A DNA stretch of 64,000 nt from Blautia sp. Marseille-P3087 (GTDB lineage Bacteria; Bacillota; Clostridia; Lachnospirales; Lachnospiraceae). The translations under genes were made by a program, and so were the position numbers. The stretch is from positions 502,830 through 566,829 of the forward strand of contig NZ_LT635539.1 of the NCBI RefSeq assembly GCF_900120195.1. The letters run 5' to 3'. How positions within the stretch are numbered: the first letter of the stretch is position 1; each line of letters starts with the position of its first letter. The notes under the pieces are model-generated. The model ran no database searches. It was not told the origin of the DNA and saw only the letters and a list, made by a program, of their open reading frames with translations. This document shows positions 27,378-34,700 of the stretch, piece by piece.

Positions 27378-29052
27378 AAGTATCCCCCTTTATCAGATCC
27401 CGGAACAGAATATGGAGCTTGCCGTCTTCCATTCTGGAATTTACATATTTTTCAAATTTTTCATCTGTCTCCGGATGATCAAGATTTTCGTTAAATGAAT
27501 GCCAGCGTGTTTCTTTTCTGTTTTTGAGATGTTCGATCAGAACCTGACAGACAAGAAGTCTTTCTTTTAACTCGTAAGCAAAAAGGAGCTCATGCATATC
27601 CTCTGCCCCGATCTGCTCTGCCAGTTCACTTAAACGCGCGATTTTTTCTTCTGCAAGTTTTAACTGTTTTTCATTAAACTGATAATTGCTTGCGATTCCG
27701 CCTGCATATTCGTCCATAACTTTCTGCATGGCTTCTTCCAGATCATCAATTGTAAATAATCCGTTCTGTGTACTGCGGATTTTTTCGTAATCTTTCAAAA
27801 TCACCTGTGCCTGTTTTTCGATTGTGGACGTTGTTTCATCAGAATCACTTTTCAGCTGTTCGATGATTGCAAAAGAGGCAATCTTGCCCTCAGCCAGAGC
27901 ACCAGTTACATATTTCTGCGGACATCCGCCAGCAACATCACCGGCCGCATACAGTCCGTGAATGGTCGTTTTTCTCTTTGTATCTACCCAGAAACCACTT
28001 GCCGTATGACCACCTACAATATATGGCTCTGTTCCCTGAATCTCTACGTCCTGTTCACTCGGCATTTTGCCGTTTTCAATCCATTTAAGGGTCTGGCTCG
28101 GTGCCATGTTCAGATATGCTTTCAGAAGATCCCGATCCTGCTCGGACGTGATACCGGAAGTCTGAAGATAACACGGACCATGTCCCAGCTGGTTTTCTCT
28201 GACTGTTCCATAAACTCTCTGGCTGGTTGTCAGGCCATAGATATGCTCGTAAACTTCGCCTTTTGAATTAACCTGCTTTGCCTGTACACCCTGCGCAATG
28301 GTTCCGGTCGGAGCAATTGTATCTTTGCATCTCAGTGCAATAAAACGCATCTCAAAGGTTGTCATCTCTGCACCGGAACGGATTCCCATCGCATATCCGG
28401 CTCCTGTGTTAAAAGGAGGATACCACATTTTATGTCTGGAAAATCCCGGGTTGTTTGGTTTATAAATGCCTGCAGCGCCACCTGTTGCGATCAGGACTGC
28501 CTTTGCATGAATCACATAGGCTGTTTCTTCCATAATGGAAAAACCGACTGCGCCATAAACACTTCCGTTTTCTGTAAGAAGATCTGTAATATTTACGTAA
28601 TTTAGAACGTCTACATTTTTGCTTTTGTATACAGCATCTGCAAGAAGTGGTTTGAAGTTCTCGCCATTGATCTTAATGTTGCGGTTACCTCTCGCCACAT
28701 AGTCTCCGTTTTCATCTTTGAGAATTACAAGACCGAGGCTTTCCATGTCTGCTGTTACATTGTTAAATTCTTCGGCTGCCGTCAGAAGCAGGTCATTTCT
28801 GACGATGCCTGCTGCATCTTTTGTTGCGTAGTCTACATAATCCTGAGGTTTACGTCCTTTGACGATATATGCATTGATGGCGTTAACACCAGCTGCCAGA
28901 CAGCCGCTTCGTTTGATATTTGCTTTCTCTGCTACCAGAACAGAAGCATCTGAATTTCTGCTGATTGTAAGTGCCGCGTAACAGCCTGCGGTACCGCCGC
29001 CGATAATCAGGACATCTGTATCTATCTGTTTTACCTGTAAGGATTTGCTCAT
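27358..29052 (-). CDS. aprA: APS reductase alpha subunit (FAD, dissimilatory type)
   Basis: A 564-residue flavoprotein of the fumarate reductase/AprA family. FAD motif DVLIIGGGTAGCYAALTI is near residue 13; GGAAGIYKPNNPGFSRHKMWYPPFNTGAGYAMGIRSGAEMTTFEMRF-type residues follow in the expected order, and GGHTASGFWVD and LYAAGDVAGGCPQKYVTGALAEG are near 350-390. Classical AprA is about 640 residues, so this is a compact form. It reduces APS to sulfite. Pairing with AprB and CysDN rules against aspartate oxidase or fumarate reductase. ATG follows GGAAGAAAG. Confidence 0.87.
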   Translation of the reverse strand: MSKSLQVKQIDTDVLIIGGGTAGCYAALTISRNSDASVLVAEKANIKRSGCLAAGVNAINAYIVKGRKPQDYVDYATKDAAGIVRNDLLLTAAEEFNNVTADMESLGLVILKDENGDYVARGNRNIKINGENFKPLLADAVYKSKNVDVLNYVNITDLLTENGSVYGAVGFSIMEETAYVIHAKAVLIATGGAAGIYKPNNPGFSRHKMWYPPFNTGAGYAMGIRSGAEMTTFEMRFIALRCKDTIAPTGTIAQGVQAKQVNSKGEVYEHIYGLTTSQRVYGTVRENQLGHGPCYLQTSGITSEQDRDLLKAYLNMAPSQTLKWIENGKMPSEQDVEIQGTEPYIVGGHTASGFWVDTKRKTTIHGLYAAGDVAGGCPQKYVTGALAEGKIASFAIIEQLKSDSDETTSTIEKQAQVILKDYEKIRSTQNGLFTIDDLEEAMQKVMDEYAGGIASNYQFNEKQLKLAEEKIARLSELAEQIGAEDMHELLFAYELKERLLVCQVLIEHLKNRKETRWHSFNENLDHPETDEKFEKYVNSRMEDGKLHILFRDLIKGDTYEHTNS

Positions 29053-29070
29053 GGTTCTTTCTTCCTGACT

Positions 29071-29490
29071 TTATTCTGTAATCTCGATTTCGTGGATCGT
29101 AACGTTTTTTTCTTTGTCGATTTCAAATGCTTTCAGCACCGGATTTCCTTCCTCCATAAGGGAAAGGATAAGATATTCGATGGTCGGATCAAATGCCAGT
29201 CGTTTGTCTTCCTCTGACGGACGGGAAGGGGATTCAGGATGGGAATGGAAGTTCCCTATGATTTTATATCCGTTTGCTCTGGCATCTTTGAGTGCTTTAA
29301 GCTGTTCTTTCGGATCCATGGAGAAGTGTTCTATGCTGGCATCTACGTTTGTGAGGAGATAGACTTTTGTGACGGTGATCTCCTCATCTTCTTTGGTTCC
29401 TGCGAGGAGGCCGCATGACTCGTTCGGGAGGCCGGCAGTACAGTGTTCCAGGATGGTGGTGTAATCGGATTTTTTCAAATATAGTTTCAT
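29071..29490 (-). CDS. JAMM/MPN+ zinc peptidase (Mec/HcyD-like)
   Basis: A 139-residue JAMM-fold metallopeptidase with the complete catalytic set: Glu24 (NESCG), His82 and His84 (FHSHP), Ser92 and Asp95 (RPSEED). Bacterial members trim or release sulfur-carrier proteins: Mec+ cleaves cysteine from CysO, and HcyD of Wolinella exposes the Gly-Gly of HcyS. The carrier encoded upstream ends GGGAR, so trimming of Ala-Arg is the inferred role. ATG at 29490 has GAGGAG. It lies 18 bp before aprA and 519 bp after moeB, with two repeat elements between. Confidence 0.88.
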   Translation of the reverse strand: MKLYLKKSDYTTILEHCTAGLPNESCGLLAGTKEDEEITVTKVYLLTNVDASIEHFSMDPKEQLKALKDARANGYKIIGNFHSHPESPSRPSEEDKRLAFDPTIEYLILSLMEEGNPVLKAFEIDKEKNVTIHEIEITE

Positions 29491-29518
29491 AATAAAACTC
29501 CTCGATGTTGTCAAGTTA

Positions 29519-29655
29519 CGTGTGTGCAATAATCAATTCAACGAAGATACGCTTTCGCTGCCCTCGACTGGCAGCAGTACATAAGTGACCAGAATACGGT
29601 CACTAAGTACTGGCCGTCTCAGAGCATCTTCTTATGAATTATTATTCACACACTG
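29519..29655 (-). repeat. Hairpin element family B, copy 1
   Basis: An imperfect palindrome of about 137 bp with ends GTGTGTGCAATAATC and GAATTATTATTCACACAC. Its core (GATGCTCTGAGACGGCCAG, minus strand) is shared with the copies at 29842 and 31236 but it is in the opposite orientation. No coding capacity. Confidence 0.8.
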
Positions 29656-29841
29656 TTTCTCGAAATATGTTCGTCGTACAATTGTCGTGTGGGCCGCAGT
29701 AATAGTTACGTTCATAATTGCAAACCAGCAAGTATCTGTATTTAAGAATTTCTATAAGTACTTCTGCAATATACAAATATAAGCCTTTTCTTTCCGGTAC
29801 ATGACATATGTCAGGCTGCGTTACGTCCTGTCTGCAATTTC

Positions 29842-29979
29842 CAGTGTGTGGATAATTATTTCGTGAGAAGACGCTCTGAGACGGCCGGTACTTAGGGATT
29901 GTTTTTTAATCCCTTAGTATCCGCTGCCAGTCGAAGGCAGCGAGAGCGTGTCTTCGATGAAATACTTATCCAACACACG
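29842..29979 (+). repeat. Hairpin element family B, copy 2
   Basis: An imperfect palindrome with ends CAGTGTGTGGATAA and TTATCCAACACACG, and inner arms GAAGACGCTCT and AGAGCGTGTCTTC. It lies 30 bp after the moeB stop. Similarity to copy 3 continues some 30 bp to its left. Confidence 0.8.
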
Positions 29980-30009
29980 TAGTCCTCGCATTTTCCCACT
30001 ATCGCAGCA

Positions 30010-30816
30010 TTACATATGCATGTCACATTCCGCCTGCTCGTAGTCGATCAGTTTTGTGATGGTCGGGTGATCGCCGCATACCGGGCAGTCATGGTTCTTA
30101 GGAAGTTTGATCGTACGGAAAGTCATTGTCAGTGCATCATAAGTAAGAAGTCTGCCTGTCAGGAGATCTCCTTTTCCGATGATGTATTTCACTGCTTCCA
30201 TTGCCTGTAGGCTTCCGATGACTCCGCCCATGGCTCCGATAACTCCGGCCTGCTTACAGGTCGGCACTGCATCCTTCGGCGGCGGATCCTTAAATACGCA
30301 TCTGTAACATGGTCCTTCTCCCGGCACATACGTCATAAGCTGACCTTTGAAACGAATGATTCCTGCATGGGAGAATGGCTTCTGTGCCATGACACATGCA
30401 TCATTGATAAGGAATTTTGCCGGGAAGTTATCTGTTCCGTCGATGATGAAATCATAATCCTTGATGATGTCCATGATATTTTCTGATGTGATAAACTTAC
30501 GGTATGTATTAACTTTGACATCCGGGTTGATTGCCTGCATGGTTTCTTTTGCAGATTTTACTTTCGCCTTGCCAAGGTCTGCCGTTGTATGGATGACCTG
30601 TCTCTGAAGATTGGAAAGATCAACTTCATCGGCATCTGCAATTCCAATGGTTCCAACTCCGGCTGCTGCCAGATACATAGCTGCCGGTGCTCCAAGTCCG
30701 CCTGCGCCAATGATCAGTACACTGGAATTCAGAAGCTTCTTCTGTCCCTTCGCACCAACCTCTTTGAGGATGATGTGGCGGGAATAGCGCTCTAACTGTT
30801 CGTTTGTAAATGCCAT
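30010..30816 (-). CDS. MoeB/ThiF/HesA-family sulfur-carrier adenylyltransferase
   Basis: A 268-residue E1-like enzyme that adenylates the C-terminal glycine of a ubiquitin-like sulfur carrier. The nucleotide-binding GAGGLGAPAAMYLAAAGVG (about 34-52), DADEVDLSNLQRQ, the loop DGTDNFPAKFLINDAC and the structural zinc motifs CYRC and CPVC are present. There is no rhodanese domain. Its ATG overlaps the carrier stop (TAATG), and its ribosome site is the GGAGGAGGC encoding the carrier's own Gly-Gly-Gly, so the two proteins are tightly coupled. Most similar in context to HcyF or MoeZ-like proteins. Confidence 0.9.
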   Translation of the reverse strand: MAFTNEQLERYSRHIILKEVGAKGQKKLLNSSVLIIGAGGLGAPAAMYLAAAGVGTIGIADADEVDLSNLQRQVIHTTADLGKAKVKSAKETMQAINPDVKVNTYRKFITSENIMDIIKDYDFIIDGTDNFPAKFLINDACVMAQKPFSHAGIIRFKGQLMTYVPGEGPCYRCVFKDPPPKDAVPTCKQAGVIGAMGGVIGSLQAMEAVKYIIGKGDLLTGRLLTYDALTMTFRTIKLPKNHDCPVCGDHPTITKLIDYEQAECDMHM

Positions 30817-31025
30817 TATCTTGCGCCTCCTCCCATGAAGTACAGAAATTCAACTTCATCACCATCTTTAACTTCTGTAGATTCGAAAGCACCACTTTCT
30901 ATAAATTCGTCATTGATTGTTACGGTAACATACTGTGGTGTCTCTACGTCTTCTTTTTCAATCAGTTCCTTTACGGTAAGTCCTTCCGGGTATTCCTTCT
31001 TCTCTCCTTCAACTTTAATAAACAT
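30816..31025 (-). CDS. ThiS/MoaD-like sulfur carrier with masked C-terminus (GGGAR)
   Basis: A 69-residue beta-grasp protein: MFIKVEGEKKEYPEGLTVKELI, VTVTINDEF, and the hydrophobic strand DEVEFLYFMGGG. A mature sulfur carrier ends in Gly-Gly; this one ends Gly65-Gly66-Gly67-Ala68-Arg69, so two residues must be removed before thiocarboxylate formation. The JAMM gene in the same operon provides a candidate. No thiazole or molybdopterin genes are near; metY and sulfite reductase genes are. ATG follows GGAGAT. Confidence 0.9.
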   Translation of the reverse strand: MFIKVEGEKKEYPEGLTVKELIEKEDVETPQYVTVTINDEFIESGAFESTEVKDGDEVEFLYFMGGGAR

Positions 31026-31381
31026 ATCTCTTATCTCCTTTTATACTCAAAATTTGTGAAATTGGTTGTCAGATCATCTTCTTGTGAAAATGTTTATGAA
31101 TCCCCTGAATATCCCCAACAAGTTCTTAAATAATTTTACAGCTTTGACAAGAATAATTAACCGTTTCACAGGAATTTCTCAACCATTGTCGTGCTTCCCG
31201 CCGGCAGGCTGGCTACCCACCGTCTTGATAATTTCCAGTGTGCGGATAAATATTTCGGGAGAAGATGCTCTGAGACGGCCAGTACTTAGAAACCGTATTT
31301 TGGTTTCTTACGTACTGCTGCCAGTCGAAGGCAGCGAGAGCGTATCTTCGATGAAATATTTATCTGACACATGTAAACTTA
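31026..31381. other. 356-bp gap between thioredoxin and carrier genes
   Basis: It holds hairpin element B copy 3 at 31236-31373, which begins nine bases after the thioredoxin stop. The remaining ~210 bp before the carrier gene are AT-rich. I see no convincing promoter pair and no reading frame worth calling. Confidence 0.6.
31236..31373 (+). repeat. Hairpin element family B, copy 3
   Basis: Same orientation as copy 2. Ends CAGTGTGCGGATAAATATTTC-type and its complement GAAATATTTATCTGACAC; inner core GATGCTCTGAGACGGCCAG and CTGCCAGTCGAAGGCAGCG are shared with the other copies. Confidence 0.8.
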
Positions 31382-31699
31382 TCAAACGTATTTTTCAAAC
31401 AACTCTTCTATTTCTTCCTGTTCTTTCAGTCCTACAGTCTTTCCTTTTGCTTCTCCGTTTACGAAGCAGATCACTGTCGGAACTGACATGACTTTGTATT
31501 TCTCAGCCAGTTCTTTGTCATAATTCACATTTACTTTGTAGATGTAAATATTATCTTCATTCTCGTCTTCAATGTCTCCGAGGATTCCTGCCATCTGTTT
31601 GCACGGGATGCAGCTATCAGAATAGAAATCCACAAGAACCGGCTTGTCTGCTTTTAACACCTTTTCTTCAAAGTTCTCTGCATTGATTCTGAGTGCCAT
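31382..31699 (-). CDS. Thioredoxin-like protein with CIPC active site
   Basis: A 105-residue thioredoxin fold: NAENFEEKVLKADKPVLVDFYSDSCIPCKQMA, with the redox pair Cys30-Ile-Pro-Cys33 instead of the usual CGPC, and the cis-proline in VMSVPTVICFVNG. It probably supplies reducing power in the sulfite or persulfide steps of this operon; that is inference. The ATG at 31699 is favoured by GAGG nine bases upstream; an ATG at 31708 would overlap the TusA-like gene. Confidence 0.88.
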   Translation of the reverse strand: MALRINAENFEEKVLKADKPVLVDFYSDSCIPCKQMAGILGDIEDENEDNIYIYKVNVNYDKELAEKYKVMSVPTVICFVNGEAKGKTVGLKEQEEIEELFEKYV

Positions 31700-31700
31700 A

Positions 31701-31952
31701 TCATTCATCCTCTACTTTCTTAACGATCAGGGTAAATGTATCATCCCCGTTGTCAGTGAGTTTCAGAATCTGATGTCCTTCTTCTTTAATGCTTCGCGGT
31801 ACATTCTGTACCGGTTCTCCGTTATTCATACGGACTGCAAGGATCTGTCCATCGTCCAGTTCCTCAAGTGCAACCTTTGCTTTTACAAATGTTACCGGGC
31901 AGACAACATCTGTAATATCTACAGTATCATCAATCTTATAATCAGCCATCAT
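31701..31952 (-). CDS. TusA/SirA-family sulfurtransferase
   Basis: An 83-residue protein with DVVCPVTFVKAKVALEELDDGQILAVRMNNGEPVQNVPRSIKEEGH-like family features; the sulfur-accepting cysteine is Cys18 in the CPxT motif (standard CPxP). TusA-type proteins carry persulfide sulfur between enzymes. Its position between sulfite reductase and thioredoxin genes suggests handing reduced sulfur to the ThiS-like carrier. The start overlaps the end of the sulfite reductase gene. ATG at 31952 or the next codon are both possible. Confidence 0.87.
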   Translation of the reverse strand: MMADYKIDDTVDITDVVCPVTFVKAKVALEELDDGQILAVRMNNGEPVQNVPRSIKEEGHQILKLTDNGDDTFTLIVKKVEDE

Positions 31953-32805
31953 AAGCTCCTTTCAGTACTTCGTACAGTTTTTCTTCTCCAACTCTGTCAA
32001 TTGTAAATTTGAATCGCTCTCCTGCATTTGCATGATCTGCAAAAAACTGAATTGCCGCATCTGTCACACGGAAAAGCTGTTCTTCGGATGTTATCAGCGG
32101 AAGGAATTCTCTTCCTTTACTGATATGGTTTCCAAAAGTACCGCCAAATGATACAAGAAATGCTTTATTTACGTCCCATGCATCAACCGGGCAAGATTTT
32201 GCGCAACGTCCACAGTAATTACATAGCTGAGTGTCGATTACGAGCTTGCCATCCTGAAAAGTAACTGCTTCTTCCCTGCAGGCTTTTTCACAGACACCAC
32301 AGTGAATACAGGTATCCTCTTTCCAGCTGATCTGTGCAGCGCCCTTGATTCCTACATCATTTTCTTCAGCTTTGAGGCAGTTGTTCTGACAGCCTGTTAC
32401 ACCAAATTTGAATTTATGCGGAAGCTCACGTCCGAAATATCTTTCATTTAATTTAACAGCTATATCATAACTGTTGATATTTCCACTCGGACAGACTGCA
32501 TTTCCCTGACATGCTGTCACTGTTCGAACGCGTGGTCCGCAGACACCCGGGCGACATCCGCCCTTAGCAAGATCTACTGTCACATCATCAATATCATCTA
32601 ATTTAATAAAAGGAATCTCTACACCCTGTCTGGATGTCAGATGTACGTAGCCATCTCCGTATTTCTCTGCAACCTCTGCAATTTTTTTGAGGTTTTCAGC
32701 GGTAAGTGCACCACCGACGCAGGCAAGTCTCAGGGAAAAATTGTTTTTCTGTTTCTGACGCATAAAGCCGCCTTTTTTTAATGTTGCGTAATCAACTTTC
32801 GCCAT
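31942..32805 (-). CDS. Siroheme- and [4Fe-4S]-containing sulfite reductase (AsrC-like)
   Basis: A 287-residue enzyme. The siroheme-[4Fe-4S] motif is Cys99-x5-Cys105 (TACQGNAVCPSG) and Cys139-x3-Cys143 (VTGCQNNCLKAE). Two ferredoxin-type clusters follow, CIHCGVCEKACREEA and CNYCGRCAKSCPVDA. The siroheme-binding basic loop HLTSRQGVEIP is present. It would reduce sulfite to sulfide with six electrons. Siroheme is made by the hem operon in this window. The N-terminus overlaps metY by 14 bp. No AsrA or AsrB subunits are nearby, so the electron donor is unknown. Confidence 0.88.
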   Translation of the reverse strand: MAKVDYATLKKGGFMRQKQKNNFSLRLACVGGALTAENLKKIAEVAEKYGDGYVHLTSRQGVEIPFIKLDDIDDVTVDLAKGGCRPGVCGPRVRTVTACQGNAVCPSGNINSYDIAVKLNERYFGRELPHKFKFGVTGCQNNCLKAEENDVGIKGAAQISWKEDTCIHCGVCEKACREEAVTFQDGKLVIDTQLCNYCGRCAKSCPVDAWDVNKAFLVSFGGTFGNHISKGREFLPLITSEEQLFRVTDAAIQFFADHANAGERFKFTIDRVGEEKLYEVLKGAYDG

Positions 32806-34045
32806 TTTTGTCCTCTCCTTCTATTACTCTTCTGAAATCTTCTTTTAAATCTTCAATATCTTCTATTCCCACACTGATTCGAATCATATCATCATATACA
32901 CCGGAAAGTTCTTTTTCTTCCTGTGTCAGATGTGCCGCAATTGTGCTGGATGGATGTATCGCAAGTGTTTTCGTATCTCCTATATTTGATACCAGCCATG
33001 GGATCCTCAGTTCATTCAGGATTCGGAAAGCACGTTCTCTGCTTCCTGCTCTTAATGTAATGATTGCTCCGTACCCACCATGGAACTGTTGTGCCGCAAT
33101 CTTATGATATGGATGTTCCGAAAGACCGGGATAGGAAACAGTAATTCCATGACCAAGTTCTTTCAAAAACTCCGCCAGCTCCATGGCGTTACTACAGTGG
33201 CGCTGCATTCGAAGTCCAAGTGTTTCAAGTCCGAGTGTATTCAAAAATGCATTCTGCGGTGCCAGACAGGCGCCCATACTTCGAAATAAACCGTTTCGCA
33301 GTTTTGCAAGATATGCAAATGGACCGAACTTCTTAAATTCTGCCATACCCGGAAATTTCTCTGCATTCCATTTGAAACCGCCGCCGCTGATCAAAATTCC
33401 ACTGATTGCATCACTGCTCCCGTTTATATATTTTGAGGAGGAATGAATCACGATGTCAGCTCCAAGCTTTAACGGATTGATCAGATATGGGGTTGCAACT
33501 GTATTATCTACCAGAAACGGAACCCCATACTTATGTGCAATTTCCGCCACTCCCTGAATATCCGTTACATCCAGTTTCGGATTGCCAATTGTTTCTGCAA
33601 AAACAGCTTTGGTCTGAGGTGTAATCTCCGTTTCAAAAGCCTGTGGTGTATTCTCTCGTACATAAGTTGTCGTAATCCCGTAAGCTTTCAGTTCATCCAG
33701 AAGTTCTACTGTGCCGCCGTACAATCCTGCCGCTGCAACTACATGATCACCATTTTGCAGGATATTCATAAGAGCCATAGTCAATGCCGCCATTCCTGAC
33801 GCGCATGCCACACTTCCTATTCCACCCTCAAGCTTCGTCATTCGTTTCTCAAAAGCTTCAACTGTCGGATTGTTGATTCTTGTATATGAATATCCGGCCC
33901 GTTTATTTGCAAAAATCTTTTCGAGTTCCTCTGCTGTATCGTGACGGAATGCACTGGACTGGTAGACCGGAACCTGTGTCGCGCCAAAAGGATTTGTCTC
34001 CTCTGTCCCATGAAGCAAAGTTGTATTAAAACCGTATTCTTTCAT
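32792..34045 (-). CDS. metY: O-acetylhomoserine sulfhydrylase-type PLP enzyme (MetY/MetB family), copy 1
   Basis: A 417-residue Cys/Met-metabolism PLP enzyme. GFNTTLLHGTEETNPFGATQVPVYQSSAF opens it; YSYTRINNPTVEAFE, LEGGIGSVACASGMAA, VDNTVATPYL and the PLP lysine in HSSSKYINGSSD follow. It probably makes homocysteine from O-acetylhomoserine and sulfide or a protein thiocarboxylate. It is first in the eleven-gene sulfur operon, which argues for the carrier-linked role. ATG at 34045 follows GGGAG. The promoter carries the conserved sulfur operator. Confidence 0.88.
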   Translation of the reverse strand: MKEYGFNTTLLHGTEETNPFGATQVPVYQSSAFRHDTAEELEKIFANKRAGYSYTRINNPTVEAFEKRMTKLEGGIGSVACASGMAALTMALMNILQNGDHVVAAAGLYGGTVELLDELKAYGITTTYVRENTPQAFETEITPQTKAVFAETIGNPKLDVTDIQGVAEIAHKYGVPFLVDNTVATPYLINPLKLGADIVIHSSSKYINGSSDAISGILISGGGFKWNAEKFPGMAEFKKFGPFAYLAKLRNGLFRSMGACLAPQNAFLNTLGLETLGLRMQRHCSNAMELAEFLKELGHGITVSYPGLSEHPYHKIAAQQFHGGYGAIITLRAGSRERAFRILNELRIPWLVSNIGDTKTLAIHPSSTIAAHLTQEEKELSGVYDDMIRISVGIEDIEDLKEDFRRVIEGEDKNGES

Positions 34046-34083
34046 TCCTGTGCTCCCTTATATCCTTTCTTTTTGTTGCTATT

Positions 34084-34112
34084 ACTATATACCCATAAAC
34101 ATACCATGTCAA
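34084..34112 (-). promoter_or_regulatory. Promoter of the sulfur assimilation operon
   Basis: Minus strand TTGACA (34107-34112), 17-base spacer, TATAGT (34084-34089), 38 bp before metY. Confidence 0.85.
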
Positions 34113-34120
34113 TATGTATT
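34096..34120. promoter_or_regulatory. Sulfur operator (9-7-9 palindrome), metY copy
   Basis: TAAACATAC, seven bases, ATATGTATT. It covers the -35 and spacer of the metY promoter. The same layout occurs at cysK and twice at sbp. Confidence 0.75.
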
Positions 34121-34165
34121 ATATGTTTTTTCCAGTTTTTCCTTTTTCAGGATAACACAAACATT

Positions 34166-34210
34166 AAAAAACAGGACCAGATCAGTTCAATGACAAATCT
34201 GTCCTGTTTT
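34166..34210 (-). terminator. Terminator of the IscR-like Rrf2 gene
   Basis: AAAACAGGAC (34168-34177) pairs with GTCCTGTTTT (34201-34210), with a further CAGAT/ATCTG pairing; the minus strand ends in six T. Confidence 0.8.
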
Positions 34211-34253
34211 ACTTCTTTTACGGACTCGTTATACTTGCAAAATTCGTCCTGTC

Positions 34254-34685
34254 TCAGATTACATAATCACCCATATCTGCATTTTGTTCAAGCAGATCTT
34301 CCAGTGTGATTCCGTCAAAATATTCATTGATCAACTTGTAAAAATTTTCCCACATCTGTAATGTCTTGCAGGATGATGCTCTCTCGCACTGATTCGGATG
34401 ATCATCAAGACATGCTACCGGTGCCATTGAGCCTTCTGTAATTCTTAAAATACTGCCGATCGTATATTCTGCCGGAGTTTTGGCCAGACGATATCCGCCT
34501 CCTTTTCCGCGTAATGCCTTTACAAACTTCTGTTTACTCAGTACAGATACAATGGATTCCAGATACTTTTCTGAAATCTCCTGTCTTCTCGCAATGTCCA
34601 TTAATGGAATATATTCTCCATTGTTATGCTCTGCAAGATCCAGCATAACACGAAGTGCATAACGTCCTCTTGTTGATATTTTCAT
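34254..34685 (-). CDS. Rrf2-family regulator with IscR-like cysteines
   Basis: A 143-residue winged-helix regulator beginning MKISTRGRYALRVMLDLAEH. Three cysteines, Cys92, Cys100 and Cys106, lie in the loop where IscR binds its [2Fe-2S] cluster (spacing x7, x5; IscR has x5, x5), so it may sense iron-sulfur status or redox. It follows cysA but has its own promoter overlapped by an imperfect dyad, which suggests autoregulation. Its targets are not known from the sequence; the sulfur operators are candidates. ATG at 34685 has GGAGGG. Confidence 0.88.
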   Translation of the reverse strand: MKISTRGRYALRVMLDLAEHNNGEYIPLMDIARRQEISEKYLESIVSVLSKQKFVKALRGKGGGYRLAKTPAEYTIGSILRITEGSMAPVACLDDHPNQCERASSCKTLQMWENFYKLINEYFDGITLEDLLEQNADMGDYVI

Positions 34686-34700
34686 GTAAATCCCTCCATA

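Larger units (their letters stand above)
29491..30009. other. 519-bp gap with two inverted copies of a hairpin element
   Basis: The gap between the MoeB-like and JAMM genes holds two ~138-bp elements in opposite orientation (listed separately), separated by about 185 bp of AT-rich sequence in which I recognise no gene or clear regulatory site. Confidence 0.7.

Noticed and set aside
27358..29052. aprA as L-aspartate oxidase or fumarate reductase
   Set aside because: The adjacent two-cluster ferredoxin subunit and CysDN, plus the GGHTASGFWVD region, fit APS reductase better.
29585..29782. 65-codon plus-strand frame in the gap between the JAMM and moeB genes
   Set aside because: It runs through a repeat element and AT-rich DNA, with no ribosome site.
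30816..31025. The ThiS-like gene as part of thiamine synthesis
   Set aside because: No thiazole genes (thiG, thiH, thiE) are near, and its C-terminus is masked; neighbours are sulfur-assimilation genes.
29519..31373. CRISPR array
   Set aside because: The repeats are only three, about 138 bp, palindromic and in mixed orientation; there are no regular spacers or cas genes.
34046..34083. SAM riboswitch or T-box upstream of metY
   Set aside because: The leader from the predicted promoter is about 35 bases; control is better explained by the palindromic operator. The leader of metY copy 2 is filled by the MITE.
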